A stretch of 64,000 nt of DNA from Alkaliphilus pronyensis (GCF_009017275.1 NZ_WBZC01000024.1:1-64000), one strand, 5' to 3'. Positions 19,034-27,931 are shown, counted from the first letter of the stretch. Notes: generated by a model from the sequence alone, not told the origin. Program-made: numbers and translations.

Positions 19034-20719
19034 TTAGTTAAAGGCACTTCCTCCTATAAACTCTCTTAATATTGAAGTTCTTGGAATATCCACTTCATTT
19101 TCCAAAGCTACAAAATAGCTTAAAAACTTCAAAAGTCTTTTAGCCTCAGAATAATAGGGGCTACTGGAATCAACCTGTCTAAGCAATGGCTCTGCACTTT
19201 TCTTTAAAAGGCTTAACTCGTAAAAAAGGGCTGAATTAAACATTATGTCGGCATCCTCTTGGAAGGGAAATATGTTTTTTTCTTCTCCTCTTCTTACAGA
19301 CTCCCAAAGGGAAAGTGTTCTAACAGCATCATTTGATCTATATTTATAGTCTCTAACTATCCTTCTAACTAAACGTGTATCAGTTGTTGGAATTCTATTA
19401 TGTTCATCAATATTTAATTGAGTTAAAGCACTAATATATATTTTAAACTTATTGCTTTTGTCAATAGATTTTGTTAACTCATCATTAAGAGCATGAATTC
19501 CTTCAAGTATTATCGGCTGATTTTTCGAGATTTTTAATGCTTCTACCATGTATTCTCGTTTTCCAGTATGAAAATTGAACCTCGGAAGGATAACCTCCTC
19601 CCCATTTAATAGGGCGGTAAGATCTTTATTGAATTGATCAAGGTCTATGGCATATAATGACTCAAAATCATATTCACCAAATTCATCTAAGGGTGTCTTT
19701 TCTCTATCCACAAAGTAATCATCTAATGATATAGACACTGGCTTTACACCATTTACCTTTAATTGTATCATTAGCCTTTGTGCAAAGGTTGTCTTTCCAG
19801 ATGACGTGGGCCCAGCAATCAAAATCACTCTCTTATTATTAGGATCATCTGTAATCATATCTGCTATCTCTGCAATTTTCTTTTCATGTAATGCTTCAGA
19901 AATCCTAATAAAATCACCCTCCTGCTTTGAAACAATTAAATCATTTAAAGAGGCAACATAATCAATTTCTAATATTTGGCCCCAATCCTCAGATTCACGG
20001 AATACTTTAAACAGCTTTGGATGCTCCTTAAACTCTCCAATTTTACCCTGTAGTTTTTTCTGTGGGAATTGAACTACTATCCCAGGTTTATAATACTTTA
20101 GATTAAAATCCTTAAGATAGCCTGTTGATGGCACCATATAACCATAAAAATAATTTTTTAACCACCCACATTGGTATATGTTTATGTAGGGCTTCTCCCT
20201 ATACTTTAGTAATCTAACCTTACCCATTTGTCCATAATCTCTAAAAATATCCTTTGCTTCATCAACTGGTATTCTACTTTTTGTAAAAGGTACATCTTCC
20301 TTTATGATTTCTTCCATTCTAGCTTTAATTCTTTCTACGTCATTCTCATCTATTGCTCTTTTATAATGAACCTCACAATATAAGCCTTCACTAATAGAGT
20401 GTTCTACGGATACCTTACACCCTGAAAACAGCTCCATGCATGCCCTAATAAACACAAAAACTATACTCCGTTGATAAATACGAGAGCCAATAGTGGTTGT
20501 AATTGATAAAAACTTTATTTCGCAATCTTCGTCTACAGCATAGTTTAACTCCTTTAATTCATTGTCTACTAATGCTGCCACCAGTTGTATCTCACTTTTA
20601 TTCTTTAAGCTGTTGGCTATTTCTTCAAGCTTACTACCCTTTGGATATTCAAATGCTTCGTTATTAATGGTTGCTTTTATACATTGCTTTTTATTGACTA
20701 ACGAATTTTTCTTTGTCAT
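19034..20719 (-). CDS. TGS-domain uridine kinase-like nucleoside kinase
   Basis: The first 270 or so residues resemble the TGS and second additional domain of threonyl-tRNA synthetase. The C-terminal half is a uridine kinase/phosphoribulokinase fold with Walker A AGPTSSGKTTFAQRL near 300 and DDYFVDREKTP just after. This fusion is common in Clostridia and Thermotogae and is annotated as nucleoside kinase; the natural substrate is not certain. It lacks the synthetase catalytic core, so it is not ThrRS. Confidence 0.88.
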   Translation of the reverse strand: MTKKNSLVNKKQCIKATINNEAFEYPKGSKLEEIANSLKNKSEIQLVAALVDNELKELNYAVDEDCEIKFLSITTTIGSRIYQRSIVFVFIRACMELFSGCKVSVEHSISEGLYCEVHYKRAIDENDVERIKARMEEIIKEDVPFTKSRIPVDEAKDIFRDYGQMGKVRLLKYREKPYINIYQCGWLKNYFYGYMVPSTGYLKDFNLKYYKPGIVVQFPQKKLQGKIGEFKEHPKLFKVFRESEDWGQILEIDYVASLNDLIVSKQEGDFIRISEALHEKKIAEIADMITDDPNNKRVILIAGPTSSGKTTFAQRLMIQLKVNGVKPVSISLDDYFVDREKTPLDEFGEYDFESLYAIDLDQFNKDLTALLNGEEVILPRFNFHTGKREYMVEALKISKNQPIILEGIHALNDELTKSIDKSNKFKIYISALTQLNIDEHNRIPTTDTRLVRRIVRDYKYRSNDAVRTLSLWESVRRGEEKNIFPFQEDADIMFNSALFYELSLLKKSAEPLLRQVDSSSPYYSEAKRLLKFLSYFVALENEVDIPRTSILREFIGGSAFN

Positions 20720-20793
20720 AAATATCCCCCTATGTTTTCTATGTTTTTCTGTTTATTAATAGTTATATATTCATATCTCTTTCTATGTATAAG

Positions 20794-20827
20794 TAAAAAG
20801 TTCCTGCTAGCAACAGGAACTTTTTAG
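20794..20827. terminator. Terminator downstream of the CBS gene
   Basis: A 12-bp perfect stem (20795-20806 / 20814-20825), symmetric with an A-run and a T-run, serves the minus-strand CBS gene ending at 20833. Confidence 0.85.
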
Positions 20828-20832
20828 TCTAT

Positions 20833-21261
20833 TTACATCATTGGTCTACTAGGTGTTGATATTTCGCTTAAGGCGTGTCCAGCATCATTTTCGTAAATGT
20901 TTTGTACTGCTAAGTCTCCTATCGAAACCATTCCTATAATCCTGCCATTTTCTATAACCGGCAGTCTTCTAATCTGCTTTTCTCCCATTAATCTTGCTGC
21001 TTCATGGACATGCATGTCGGGAGAAACATAAATTACCTGCTTAGACATAATTTCACCAATATCGTCACTACTGGTTAATCCATCTACTACACCTCTTATT
21101 ACTATATCTCTATCAGTTACTATACCTATTGGATAATTATTTTCATCACATATGGGAACAGCTCCAATATTTAAATCCCTCATTTTTTTTGCCACCTCTG
21201 CAATTGATGTATTTGAGTTGGCAGCAATAATATTACTAGTCATAACATCTCTTACCTTCAT
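20833..21261 (-). CDS. Two-CBS-domain protein
   Basis: A 142-residue cytoplasmic protein made of two CBS domains (about 1-60 and 70-130), each ending in the GIVTDRDIV / GMVSIGDLA motif. Such proteins bind adenine nucleotides and regulate a partner, which cannot be identified here. GAGGAGG precedes the ATG. It is transcribed alone, in the same direction as the receiver protein upstream. Confidence 0.9.
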   Translation of the reverse strand: MKVRDVMTSNIIAANSNTSIAEVAKKMRDLNIGAVPICDENNYPIGIVTDRDIVIRGVVDGLTSSDDIGEIMSKQVIYVSPDMHVHEAARLMGEKQIRRLPVIENGRIIGMVSIGDLAVQNIYENDAGHALSEISTPSRPMM

Positions 21262-21345
21262 GTTTCAACCTCCTCATTTTTTTTCATAATTAGCATTTGT
21301 TTTTTTACTGTTTTTTATGAGTAGGTTAGCAAACAAAAAAGTTGT

Positions 21346-21768
21346 TTATTGAATTTTTTCACCACAGTATGGGCAATGCAGAAAGGTTTCTTCAATTTGG
21401 TTATTACAGTTTTTACATAATGGCTCCTTCATATGGCTTTCAATCATGCCTACAAGGTTTTTAATTGTTACTGGAGTGTGGATAATTCCATCTACTTTAT
21501 TAAATTTTTGGTAGTTTATTTCATTAGAAGAGGACAAATAACAGTTTGCATTTGGAAATTTTTCCTTTATCTTATTTATAAGTCTATCACCAGTTGTATC
21601 AACCATAATATAGTTTACAAATATATAGTTGGGTTGATAGGCTTCAACAATATCTAAGGCATTGTACTCATCAGCAATTTTTACATCATACCCAAGCTTA
21701 CTTAATAAGTCAAATAAAACAATTGCTTCAAACTTAGAATCATTTACAATAAGTACTTTTCTTTTCAT
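21346..21768 (-). CDS. Degenerate receiver domain with C-terminal zinc ribbon
   Basis: Residues 1-112 follow the CheY fold (KRKVLIVNDSKFEAIVLFDLLSKLGY). The usual phosphate-accepting aspartate is Asn (PNYIFVNYIM, about N53), and the conserved lysine before proline is Thr (IIHTPVTI). Residues 117-140 are a zinc ribbon of two C-x2-C pairs (CKNCNN and CPYCGE). It probably cannot be phosphorylated in the usual way and may act as a binding module. No histidine kinase is adjacent. The 288-bp gap upstream (21769-22056) is AT-rich with a G-rich island. Confidence 0.75.
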   Translation of the reverse strand: MKRKVLIVNDSKFEAIVLFDLLSKLGYDVKIADEYNALDIVEAYQPNYIFVNYIMVDTTGDRLINKIKEKFPNANCYLSSSNEINYQKFNKVDGIIHTPVTIKNLVGMIESHMKEPLCKNCNNQIEETFLHCPYCGEKIQ

Positions 21769-22056
21769 TTTACCACCTACGATATTTATACTTTATTGGG
21801 TTTTCGACTTTTTTTATCTATATCCTTCATTTTTAACAATTTTTTATCATTATTTTTTATGGGGGGACGGGGTTGTTAACACTCTCAGCTTAGTAAGCGA
21901 AACACATTATTATGTTCGACAGTATACAAAAAATTCAAGCTTTGAAAATGCTATAATGTAATTATTGAGATAAATCATCTGATATAACAAAGCACGGATA
22001 AACAGGAAGGTTAATTATGGACGTGATAGTATTGTAGTTAGAAGGGAGGAGTTATT

Positions 22057-22917
22057 GTGGATTTGCTTAACAGATTAAGGGACAGCATAGACTATTTAGA
22101 GGAGCATTTGGAGGATAAGCTTGATATTGACCAAGTGGCAAAAATTTCATTAACCTCAAAGTTTCATTATCAAAGATTATTCCATATGATTACTGGTATT
22201 ACAGTAGCAGAGTATGTAAGAAAAAGAAGACTAACCCTTGCCGCCCAGATGCTTGCCACCTCAAATGCAAAAGTCATAGATGTAGCATTAAAATATGGCT
22301 ACCAATCTCCAGAAGCATTTACTAAGGCCTTCTACAGGATTCATGGTATTAATCCTTCTGAGGTTAGGGATAAGGGTATTGTTTTAAAGGCATATCCACG
22401 ACTATCCTTTCAATTACAAATAAAAGGAGAGAAAGCAATGAATTATCGAATCGTTGAAAAATAAAGCTTTAAGGTTTTTGGGGTTTCCAAAAGAGTAACC
22501 ACGGTGGATGGAGAAAACTTCAAAGTGATTCCTAAGTTTTGGGAAGAGGTAAATGAAAATGGTACTTGTAAGGCTTTAGTGAGCTATAATGGGGATTTAG
22601 GAATGCTAGGCATTTGTGCAGATTTTAACCATGAAGCAGAGGAGTTTACCTATATGATAGCCTCTGAAAAAACAATTGCAAATGTGCCAGAGGGCTTTGA
22701 AGAGAGGGAAATTCCAGCAGCCACCTGGGCAATTTTCCAGTCTGTTGGTCCTATGCCCACCGCTATACAAGAGGTATTTAAAAGAATCTATTCAGAATGG
22801 TTCCCTGCAACTGGTTATGAGCATGCCGATGCTCCTGAGCTAGAGGTGTATTTACCAGGTAATCCAGAAGCAGAAGACTACAAATGTGAGGTTTGGATTC
22901 CAATAATTAAAAAATAA
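22057..22917 (+). pseudogene. AraC-family regulator with GyrI-like domain, broken by one in-frame TAA
   Basis: One continuous frame holds an AraC DNA-binding domain (residues 1-110, two helix-turn-helices), a linker and a GyrI-like effector-binding domain (ending VWIPIIKK). A single TAA at 22462-22464 interrupts it after MNYRIVEK, and coding resumes in the same frame with SFKVFGVSKRVTTVDGENFKV. Homologues as I recall them read through here with an acidic residue, so GAA to TAA is the simplest event. The start is GTG at 22057 after AAGGGAGGAG. The first part could still make a 135-residue DNA-binding fragment; the second could restart at GTG 22504. Confidence 0.82.
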
Positions 22918-22938
22918 TACTAATCCTTAAGGAATAAG

Positions 22939-22963
22939 TGACGGGGGGTATCCCCCCCCGTCA
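22939..22963. terminator. GC-rich hairpin between convergent genes
   Basis: TGACGGGGGG pairs with CCCCCCGTCA around a very short loop. It lies between the AraC pseudogene and lepB, which converge. There is no good T-run on either side, so termination is likely but not proven. The long G and C tracts stand out in this AT-rich DNA. Confidence 0.55.
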
Positions 22964-23521
22964 TTAGTTTATGAAACCTAGTTTATTGAAGGGATAAAGC
23001 CTTAGAAAAGCCTTACCCACAATTTCATCAATATCAACTAAACCAATAGATTCATCTCGACTATCTCTACTATTGCCCCTATTGTCTCCCATAGTAAACA
23101 CCTTTCCCTCAGGCACTTCTATTTCCTTGCCCTCAACGGCTTTTCCTTCTGTATATACATTTTCTAAGTAGGGCTCATCTAAAGCCCTTCCATTTAAATA
23201 AACAATACCATCTTCAACTAAAACAGTATCGCCAGGTATTGCTATTATCCTTTTTATTAAAAGCTTATCTCTACCCATAGAGGTTTTTAAATCCGATTGA
23301 AATACTACAATGTCTCCATTTTCAGGCCCAGATCTTTTATAAAGAAGTCTATTAATTATTAAAAAATCATATTCCTGTAATGTCGGACTCATTGAGTGTT
23401 GCCTTACAATTGTAGGTTTTACAAAGGTTGTTATTAATAATGCAATTGCTACTGATAATACGATAGTTTTAATCCATTCAATTATTTCATTTTTCACTAT
23501 AATCCCCCTGACGCCTTTCAT
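22964..23521 (-). CDS. lepB: Signal peptidase I (second copy)
   Basis: An N-terminal membrane helix is followed by the serine box RQHSMSPTLQ, the lysine box LLIKRIIAIPGD and the GDNRGNSRDSR box, making a complete type I signal peptidase of about 185 residues. Two starts are plausible: ATG at 23521 after AAAGGATC, and GTG at 23497 after AGGGGGA. I give the longer. Two signal peptidases are common in spore formers. It differs clearly in sequence from the copy at 16122-16655. Confidence 0.92.
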   Translation of the reverse strand: MKGVRGIIVKNEIIEWIKTIVLSVAIALLITTFVKPTIVRQHSMSPTLQEYDFLIINRLLYKRSGPENGDIVVFQSDLKTSMGRDKLLIKRIIAIPGDTVLVEDGIVYLNGRALDEPYLENVYTEGKAVEGKEIEVPEGKVFTMGDNRGNSRDSRDESIGLVDIDEIVGKAFLRLYPFNKLGFIN

Positions 23522-23606
23522 TTTTGATCCTTTATATATTTTATCACTGGAATAACTTGAAAGCAACTATTGGAGAACAACGGAAGATAAAGGGGGAGTA
23601 AATTAT

Positions 23607-23963
23607 TTAAACTATCAAAAACTCATCAATAACTTCAATTAGGTTATCAGAATTAATATTGTCCTTTATATCGTCCCACACTACTTCTTCATCCATAACA
23701 AGAATAAGCTGTGGAACATCATGTGTCACCTCTAACAGCTCTTCAACTGCTTCAGATAACTCAATATCTTCCCTGACAAAAACTACTGTAAACACAATGT
23801 CATCCTCTGTATCTTCAATAAAATTAACATATTCTTGGTAAGCATCTTCACTTTCCTGTAGCTTATCATCATGCTTAAATATAAATACTGGCTTTTTATT
23901 TGATCTTTTTATTAGCTTTTCTAGTTCAGTTATAGATGTTAGCTTCTTTAATTTTTTAGCCAT
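23607..23963 (-). CDS. YtxJ-like thioredoxin-fold protein without cysteine
   Basis: The 118 residues follow the bacillithiol-system YtxJ family: KPVFIFKH near 29, a mixed helix-strand core, and HDVPQLILVMDEEVVWDDI near 83-100 with the cis-proline. The family's active-site cysteine should lie just after FKH, but the sequence there is DDKLQESEDAY, and the whole protein contains no cysteine. It therefore cannot do thiol chemistry. The protein is strongly acidic. The family call is from motif memory and is moderate. Confidence 0.6.
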   Translation of the reverse strand: MAKKLKKLTSITELEKLIKRSNKKPVFIFKHDDKLQESEDAYQEYVNFIEDTEDDIVFTVVFVREDIELSEAVEELLEVTHDVPQLILVMDEEVVWDDIKDNINSDNLIEVIDEFLIV

Positions 23964-24085
23964 AGTAATCCCTCCAATAACTTATTATTAATAATTGTAT
24001 ATTATCCTTTATTGGATATTATAACTGTTTGAATAAATATTATGTAATTTGCTTTACATATATTAAAATTTACATTGGTCTCCAG

Positions 24086-24114
24086 TTGAACTAATTACAA
24101 TCTAATGGTATTCT
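24086..24114 (+). promoter_or_regulatory. Putative sigma-A promoter of the MltG-like gene
   Basis: TTGAAC (24086-24091), a 17-bp spacer and TATTCT (24109-24114) lie 36 bp before the start codon. Confidence 0.5.
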
Positions 24115-24150
24115 TTTAATATATGGTTTTAGCAGAAAGGATTGAGCTTT

Positions 24151-24681
24151 ATGGAAAAATTAAAGGACTTAATACATGATTTTACTGATATTTTACTGGC
24201 TCTTGTTATTGTAGCTGTTATGATTGCTGTAGTTACATATAATTTAGGTGATTGGTTTGAGTTTGATAAGGATGTAAACGCCGCCCAAATACCAGATGCT
24301 ATTGAAGCCGATACCCCTAATAATCCTGTTGTAATAGCAGATGACAGTGAGGAAGCTTCACAGGAAAACCATGAAGAAGACATGGAAGAAAACACAGATG
24401 AAGTAGTTGATGAAGAAAATACTGAAGAAGAAATAGTTGAAGATGAGGCTTCATCCCCTATAACAGTTGTTGAGGTTAAGGAAATAGTCATTCCCAACGG
24501 TACCCCTGGTGTAGGAGTTGCTAAAATACTACAGGAAAACGGGTTAATTGAGAACACAAGCGACTTTATTAAAGCTGCTGAAGAGCTACAGCTTGATATT
24601 AAGCTAAAATCAGGCACCTTTTTTATTCCAACCAGTGCTTCAATTGAAGATATGGTTAAAACAATAGCTAAAGTAAACTAA
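24151..24681 (+). CDS. Membrane-anchored protein with MltG N-terminal-like domain only
   Basis: This 176-residue protein starts at ATG 24151 with AGAAAGG ten bases upstream. One membrane helix (about 15-33) is followed by a long acidic linker rich in Glu and Asp (about 55-105). The C-terminal 65 residues resemble the LysM-like N-terminal domain of YceG/MltG: IPNGTPGVGVAKILQENGLI, then LKSGTFFIPTSASIEDMVKTI. The catalytic transglycosylase domain is absent. It may bind peptidoglycan near the membrane. It is a single gene, convergent with the HAD gene. Confidence 0.75.
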   Translation: MEKLKDLIHDFTDILLALVIVAVMIAVVTYNLGDWFEFDKDVNAAQIPDAIEADTPNNPVVIADDSEEASQENHEEDMEENTDEVVDEENTEEEIVEDEASSPITVVEVKEIVIPNGTPGVGVAKILQENGLIENTSDFIKAAEELQLDIKLKSGTFFIPTSASIEDMVKTIAKVN

Positions 24682-24693
24682 GCTGTAAGTTAT

Positions 24694-24725
24694 AAAAGGG
24701 AGGGTTTTTAAAAACCTTCCCTTTG
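24694..24725. terminator. Bidirectional terminator between convergent genes
   Basis: AAAGGGAGGGTTTTT is directly followed by its near-complement AAAAACCTTCCCTTT. It serves both the plus-strand gene ending at 24681 and the minus-strand HAD gene ending at 24728. Confidence 0.85.
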
Positions 24726-24727
24726 CT

Positions 24728-25393
24728 TTAGCCTACTTTGCTTTCCTCTAATAAAAGCTCCTCCATAGACTCAATATAGTAATCTGCTATATCCTTAAGC
24801 TCTTCAATATGCTTTTCGGAATATTTATCATGGACAGCTACTACCTTCATGCCAGCTGTTTTTGCAGCTAAAGCACCTGCTACAGTATCTTCGAAGGCCA
24901 ATGTTTTTACTGGATTAACTTGCAATTTTTCAGAGGCCTTTAAAAATACGTCTGGGTATGGCTTACCTCTACTAACCTCACAGGAGGTAACTATAGAGAT
25001 AAAATATTTATGTAGATCATGCTGCTGTAATACCGCCTCTAAAAGCACTCTACTACAGCTAGTGGCTATGCCCATTTTTACTCCCTTATATTTTAACACC
25101 TCTAACAATTCTTTGGCCCCTGATTTCAGAGCGACACTATTCCTATAATAATGATGGGCCATATTTATCCATTCTGCTTTAATTTCCTCTATAGACTCAT
25201 TTAGCTTAAAGGTTGCCTTAAAATACTTTGCTGTTTCTGTAAAGCTTTTTCCCTCTGTTTGCTTCCCAATGTCCATTGGAACATCCAAGCCCCTTTTATG
25301 TAAATAATCTATATCAATTATTTCCCATACATACATAGAATCAATTAAAGTGCCATCTAAGTCAAAGATAGCTGCTTCAATATTATTAAGCAT
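24728..25393 (-). CDS. HAD-superfamily phosphatase (beta-phosphoglucomutase-like)
   Basis: A 221-residue cytoplasmic HAD hydrolase of subfamily I. Motif 1 is FDLDGTLIDS (nucleophile D11), motif 2 IATSCSR, motif 3 the lysine in SRGKPYPDVF, and motif 4 LAFEDTVAG. A helical cap lies at about 20-85. Substrates of this group are sugar phosphates or similar; this one cannot be assigned. GGGGGGAA precedes the ATG. Confidence 0.9.
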   Translation of the reverse strand: MLNNIEAAIFDLDGTLIDSMYVWEIIDIDYLHKRGLDVPMDIGKQTEGKSFTETAKYFKATFKLNESIEEIKAEWINMAHHYYRNSVALKSGAKELLEVLKYKGVKMGIATSCSRVLLEAVLQQHDLHKYFISIVTSCEVSRGKPYPDVFLKASEKLQVNPVKTLAFEDTVAGALAAKTAGMKVVAVHDKYSEKHIEELKDIADYYIESMEELLLEESKVG

Positions 25394-25467
25394 TAATAAA
25401 TTCCCCCCTTATTTAATACAAAAACTTTTCGCAAGTTAACATACTAATTTAAACAAAATAAAAACAG

Positions 25468-26175
25468 TTATATTTCGTCATCATTAATTCTATTAAACTT
25501 ATCTCTGCTTTCTTTTGTATATTTATTCAGCTTAATTAAGTTCATTCTCCATAGGTAAATTACATAGGGTATAAATAATAGCATAAGAAATGGTACATTT
25601 GCCATTAGTATGAAATTAAATAGTCCATGTAAAAGTATTGGTATAATCAAGGATCTTGAATAATAGACCCTCTTAAGCTTAGGTTCTTCGGTGTACTTTG
25701 CCAGTGAAAGATAATAGCCCATTGTAACTGCAAAAAGGGTATGGGCTGGTACAGATAGTATTCCCCTCATTATTCCTACATAATAGTTTCCTGAAAACCT
25801 AAAAGCTACATACATAATGTTTTCTATAGTTGCAAACCCCAATGATGAAAAAACACAATAAACTATACCGTCTAATTTTTCGTTAAAGTACTTGCTGTTA
25901 TAGGCACCCTTTATTACAACTAATCTCTTAAAATACTCCTCAGTAAAGCCTGCTACAACAAATGCTGTATAGCCTATACCTAATATTCCAGGAAAAACAT
26001 TTAACATCAATAATAGCTTTTCAACGAAAAAAACTGGTATAACCGTTAAAGCACCATAAACAAACATTTTAATTAAAAGGGATGTAGGCTCTCTATCGTA
26101 ACGATCTGCCAAATATATGGCTAGTCCAAGGGCTATGCTTGGAGTTATAGCAATTAAGAATAGTCTAGTAATCAT
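25468..26175 (-). CDS. PrsW-family intramembrane metalloprotease
   Basis: A polytopic membrane protein with about seven hydrophobic segments. It has the PrsW signature motifs: TEEYFKRLVV, the VPAHTLFAVTMGYYL histidine and the PILLHGLFNFIL histidine. In B. subtilis, PrsW starts cleavage of an anti-sigma factor; no anti-sigma gene is adjacent here, so the substrate is unknown. The frame opens at 26205, but AAAGGAG sits just before the ATG at 26175, which I take as the start. Confidence 0.85.
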   Translation of the reverse strand: MITRLFLIAITPSIALGLAIYLADRYDREPTSLLIKMFVYGALTVIPVFFVEKLLLMLNVFPGILGIGYTAFVVAGFTEEYFKRLVVIKGAYNSKYFNEKLDGIVYCVFSSLGFATIENIMYVAFRFSGNYYVGIMRGILSVPAHTLFAVTMGYYLSLAKYTEEPKLKRVYYSRSLIIPILLHGLFNFILMANVPFLMLLFIPYVIYLWRMNLIKLNKYTKESRDKFNRINDDEI

Positions 26176-26301
26176 GGTTAGCTCCTTTCTTAAGGAATGC
26201 TTCATAATATATAGTATAAAAAAATAATTGACTTCTATCCACCATAAACTATTCCTAATATTGACAGAGGCAATTAAGATACAATATATTATATATTTAT
26301 A

Positions 26302-26724
26302 TTAACGGTTCTTACCCTCTAAAATTGCTGCCCTCTCATGTGCCCTATTAATTAAGGCTTTTTTATTAACGATATGTCTTTCTTGTATACCACGGGCTAT
26401 TTCACCTAATTCATCAAAGCAAGTGGCGGATATGAAAACTGTGTTTCCTTTAATCTCTTTAACTCTAGCTTCAATTGTAACAGTAACCCCTTGTAGAGTA
26501 GGTTTTTCATGGGATAATTCTATTTTTTTAACTACTGAAACAAAGCCCTCTGGAATATTTTTACCAACAAGCTGAACTGCTGCCTCTATCATCATTGTAA
26601 CCAGAGATGGTGTTGTAAATAAGGTTTCCATCCCCTCTCTACCAAAGCTAACACTACTATCATAATAATCAACCTTCTTTTGTATTGAATGGGTCATACC
26701 TTCCTTTAAGTTTATCTCTATCAT
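26302..26724 (-). CDS. Hotdog-fold thioesterase (FlK-like)
   Basis: A 140-residue protein of the fluoroacetyl-CoA thioesterase-like group: FTTPSLVTMMIEAAVQLVGKNIPEGFVSV and HEKPTLQGVTVTIEARVKEIKGNTV. These are acyl-CoA thioesterases of uncertain substrate. The longer frame begins at 26778, but GAGGAGG five bases before the ATG at 26724 fixes the start. Confidence 0.85.
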   Translation of the reverse strand: MIEINLKEGMTHSIQKKVDYYDSSVSFGREGMETLFTTPSLVTMMIEAAVQLVGKNIPEGFVSVVKKIELSHEKPTLQGVTVTIEARVKEIKGNTVFISATCFDELGEIARGIQERHIVNKKALINRAHERAAILEGKNR

Positions 26725-26842
26725 ATGACGGCCTCCTCTGTGTATAATTATACTTTTATATATATTAAAATATATCATATTGCAGGGTGTTGAGCCAGTA
26801 AAAATTCATAAAGAAAACTTAGTTCTTAGGTGATGTTTTGAG

Positions 26843-27931
26843 CTATTTAAGTTTTCTTAGCTTAGCTACTAATAAAGTTACAGAAGGTAATCCGTATAAA
26901 ATTGGTAATGTGTAGAATGGAAATACATTGTCTAAAAAATTAGTAAGCTGGGGGCTTCCTTCTACTGATATCAGTGTCAGAATTATCAATGCTATTGTAA
27001 CAGGTAGTACGAAAGGTCGGTGATTTTGCTTTTTAAAAAGCTTAGAAAATGAAAAAATTAAAATATACATAAAGACGGATAATTTAACGAAGTTGCCTGC
27101 TAAATTAACTGAAACAAACAATACATCATACCTTCCTATGAAATCACTTGGGCTTATATATCTAACAAGGGTATAAAATGGGCTTATTAAATGCTGGCGA
27201 AGGGGACCAAATACTGCTGTGTAGAAAAATTCATTAATAATCCCACCTATTCCGATCAAAATTATAGTTATCATAGAGTATTGAGTTATTTTTTTTTGCT
27301 GTTTGACATTTGGAACCAAAAACAGTATAAACATTATTTCACCCGCCCATGCAAGTGGTGCTAAGCTAGACCGTATTATGTTATTAAACCCGTCATCAAA
27401 AACAGGTTGTAGGTTCTCAATATTAACTTCAGGCATATTCATAAGGAACAGTACAAAAAGTGTTCCAAAGGTTATTAAAAAAATAAACTGCCCTGAACGT
27501 GCAACACTTTCAATTCCATTATGTACAGCATATACCGAAGGAATAATTATTATTAGTACTACTATTAACAGAGGCGTTCTGGGAAGTAATGATATTTTCG
27601 TAAAAGTTGAAATTTGCCATATAACAAAGCTTGTTGTATGTAATAACCAAATAAAAAAAATAGCTATTAATATTTTCCCTATCCATATACCAAACACATT
27701 TTCTACACAGCTAACAAAGTCTTTTTCAGGAAATTTTTTAGCCAATGCTCCTATTACTAAGCTCAGTCCGAGGCCACCAATTATAAATATAACTGCTGCA
27801 ATCCACGCATCCCTAGGTGCATGTCTACCTATTAAAACAGGAAGGGTTAGTACAGCAGTACCCATAATTGTCCAAAACATAATGCTAATAAGTTGTCCTC
27901 CATCTATTACTTCTTTCCTCAAGCTATTCAC
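26843..27931 (-). CDS. Spore germination permease, GerB subunit (receptor 1)
   Basis: A 362-residue membrane protein of the GerAB/ArcD/ProY family (APC superfamily) with about ten membrane helices; it begins QLISIMFWTIMGTAVLTLPVLIGRHA. In a germinant receptor the B subunit is thought to bind the germinant in the inner spore membrane. It is the last gene of a gerA-gerC-gerB operon, starting directly after the gerC stop. Confidence 0.92.
   Translation of the reverse strand: MNSLRKEVIDGGQLISIMFWTIMGTAVLTLPVLIGRHAPRDAWIAAVIFIIGGLGLSLVIGALAKKFPEKDFVSCVENVFGIWIGKILIAIFFIWLLHTTSFVIWQISTFTKISLLPRTPLLIVVLIIIIPSVYAVHNGIESVARSGQFIFLITFGTLFVLFLMNMPEVNIENLQPVFDDGFNNIIRSSLAPLAWAGEIMFILFLVPNVKQQKKITQYSMITIILIGIGGIINEFFYTAVFGPLRQHLISPFYTLVRYISPSDFIGRYDVLFVSVNLAGNFVKLSVFMYILIFSFSKLFKKQNHRPFVLPVTIALIILTLISVEGSPQLTNFLDNVFPFYTLPILYGLPSVTLLVAKLRKLK

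Noticed and set aside
19034-20719. Threonyl-tRNA synthetase
   Set aside because: Only the N-terminal TGS/editing-like part is shared; the C-terminal half is a Walker-A kinase, not a class II synthetase core.
24129-24617. 162-codon open frame antisense to the MltG-like gene
   Set aside because: Ser/Thr-rich translation is the mirror of the Glu/Asp-rich linker on the other strand; no ribosome binding site.
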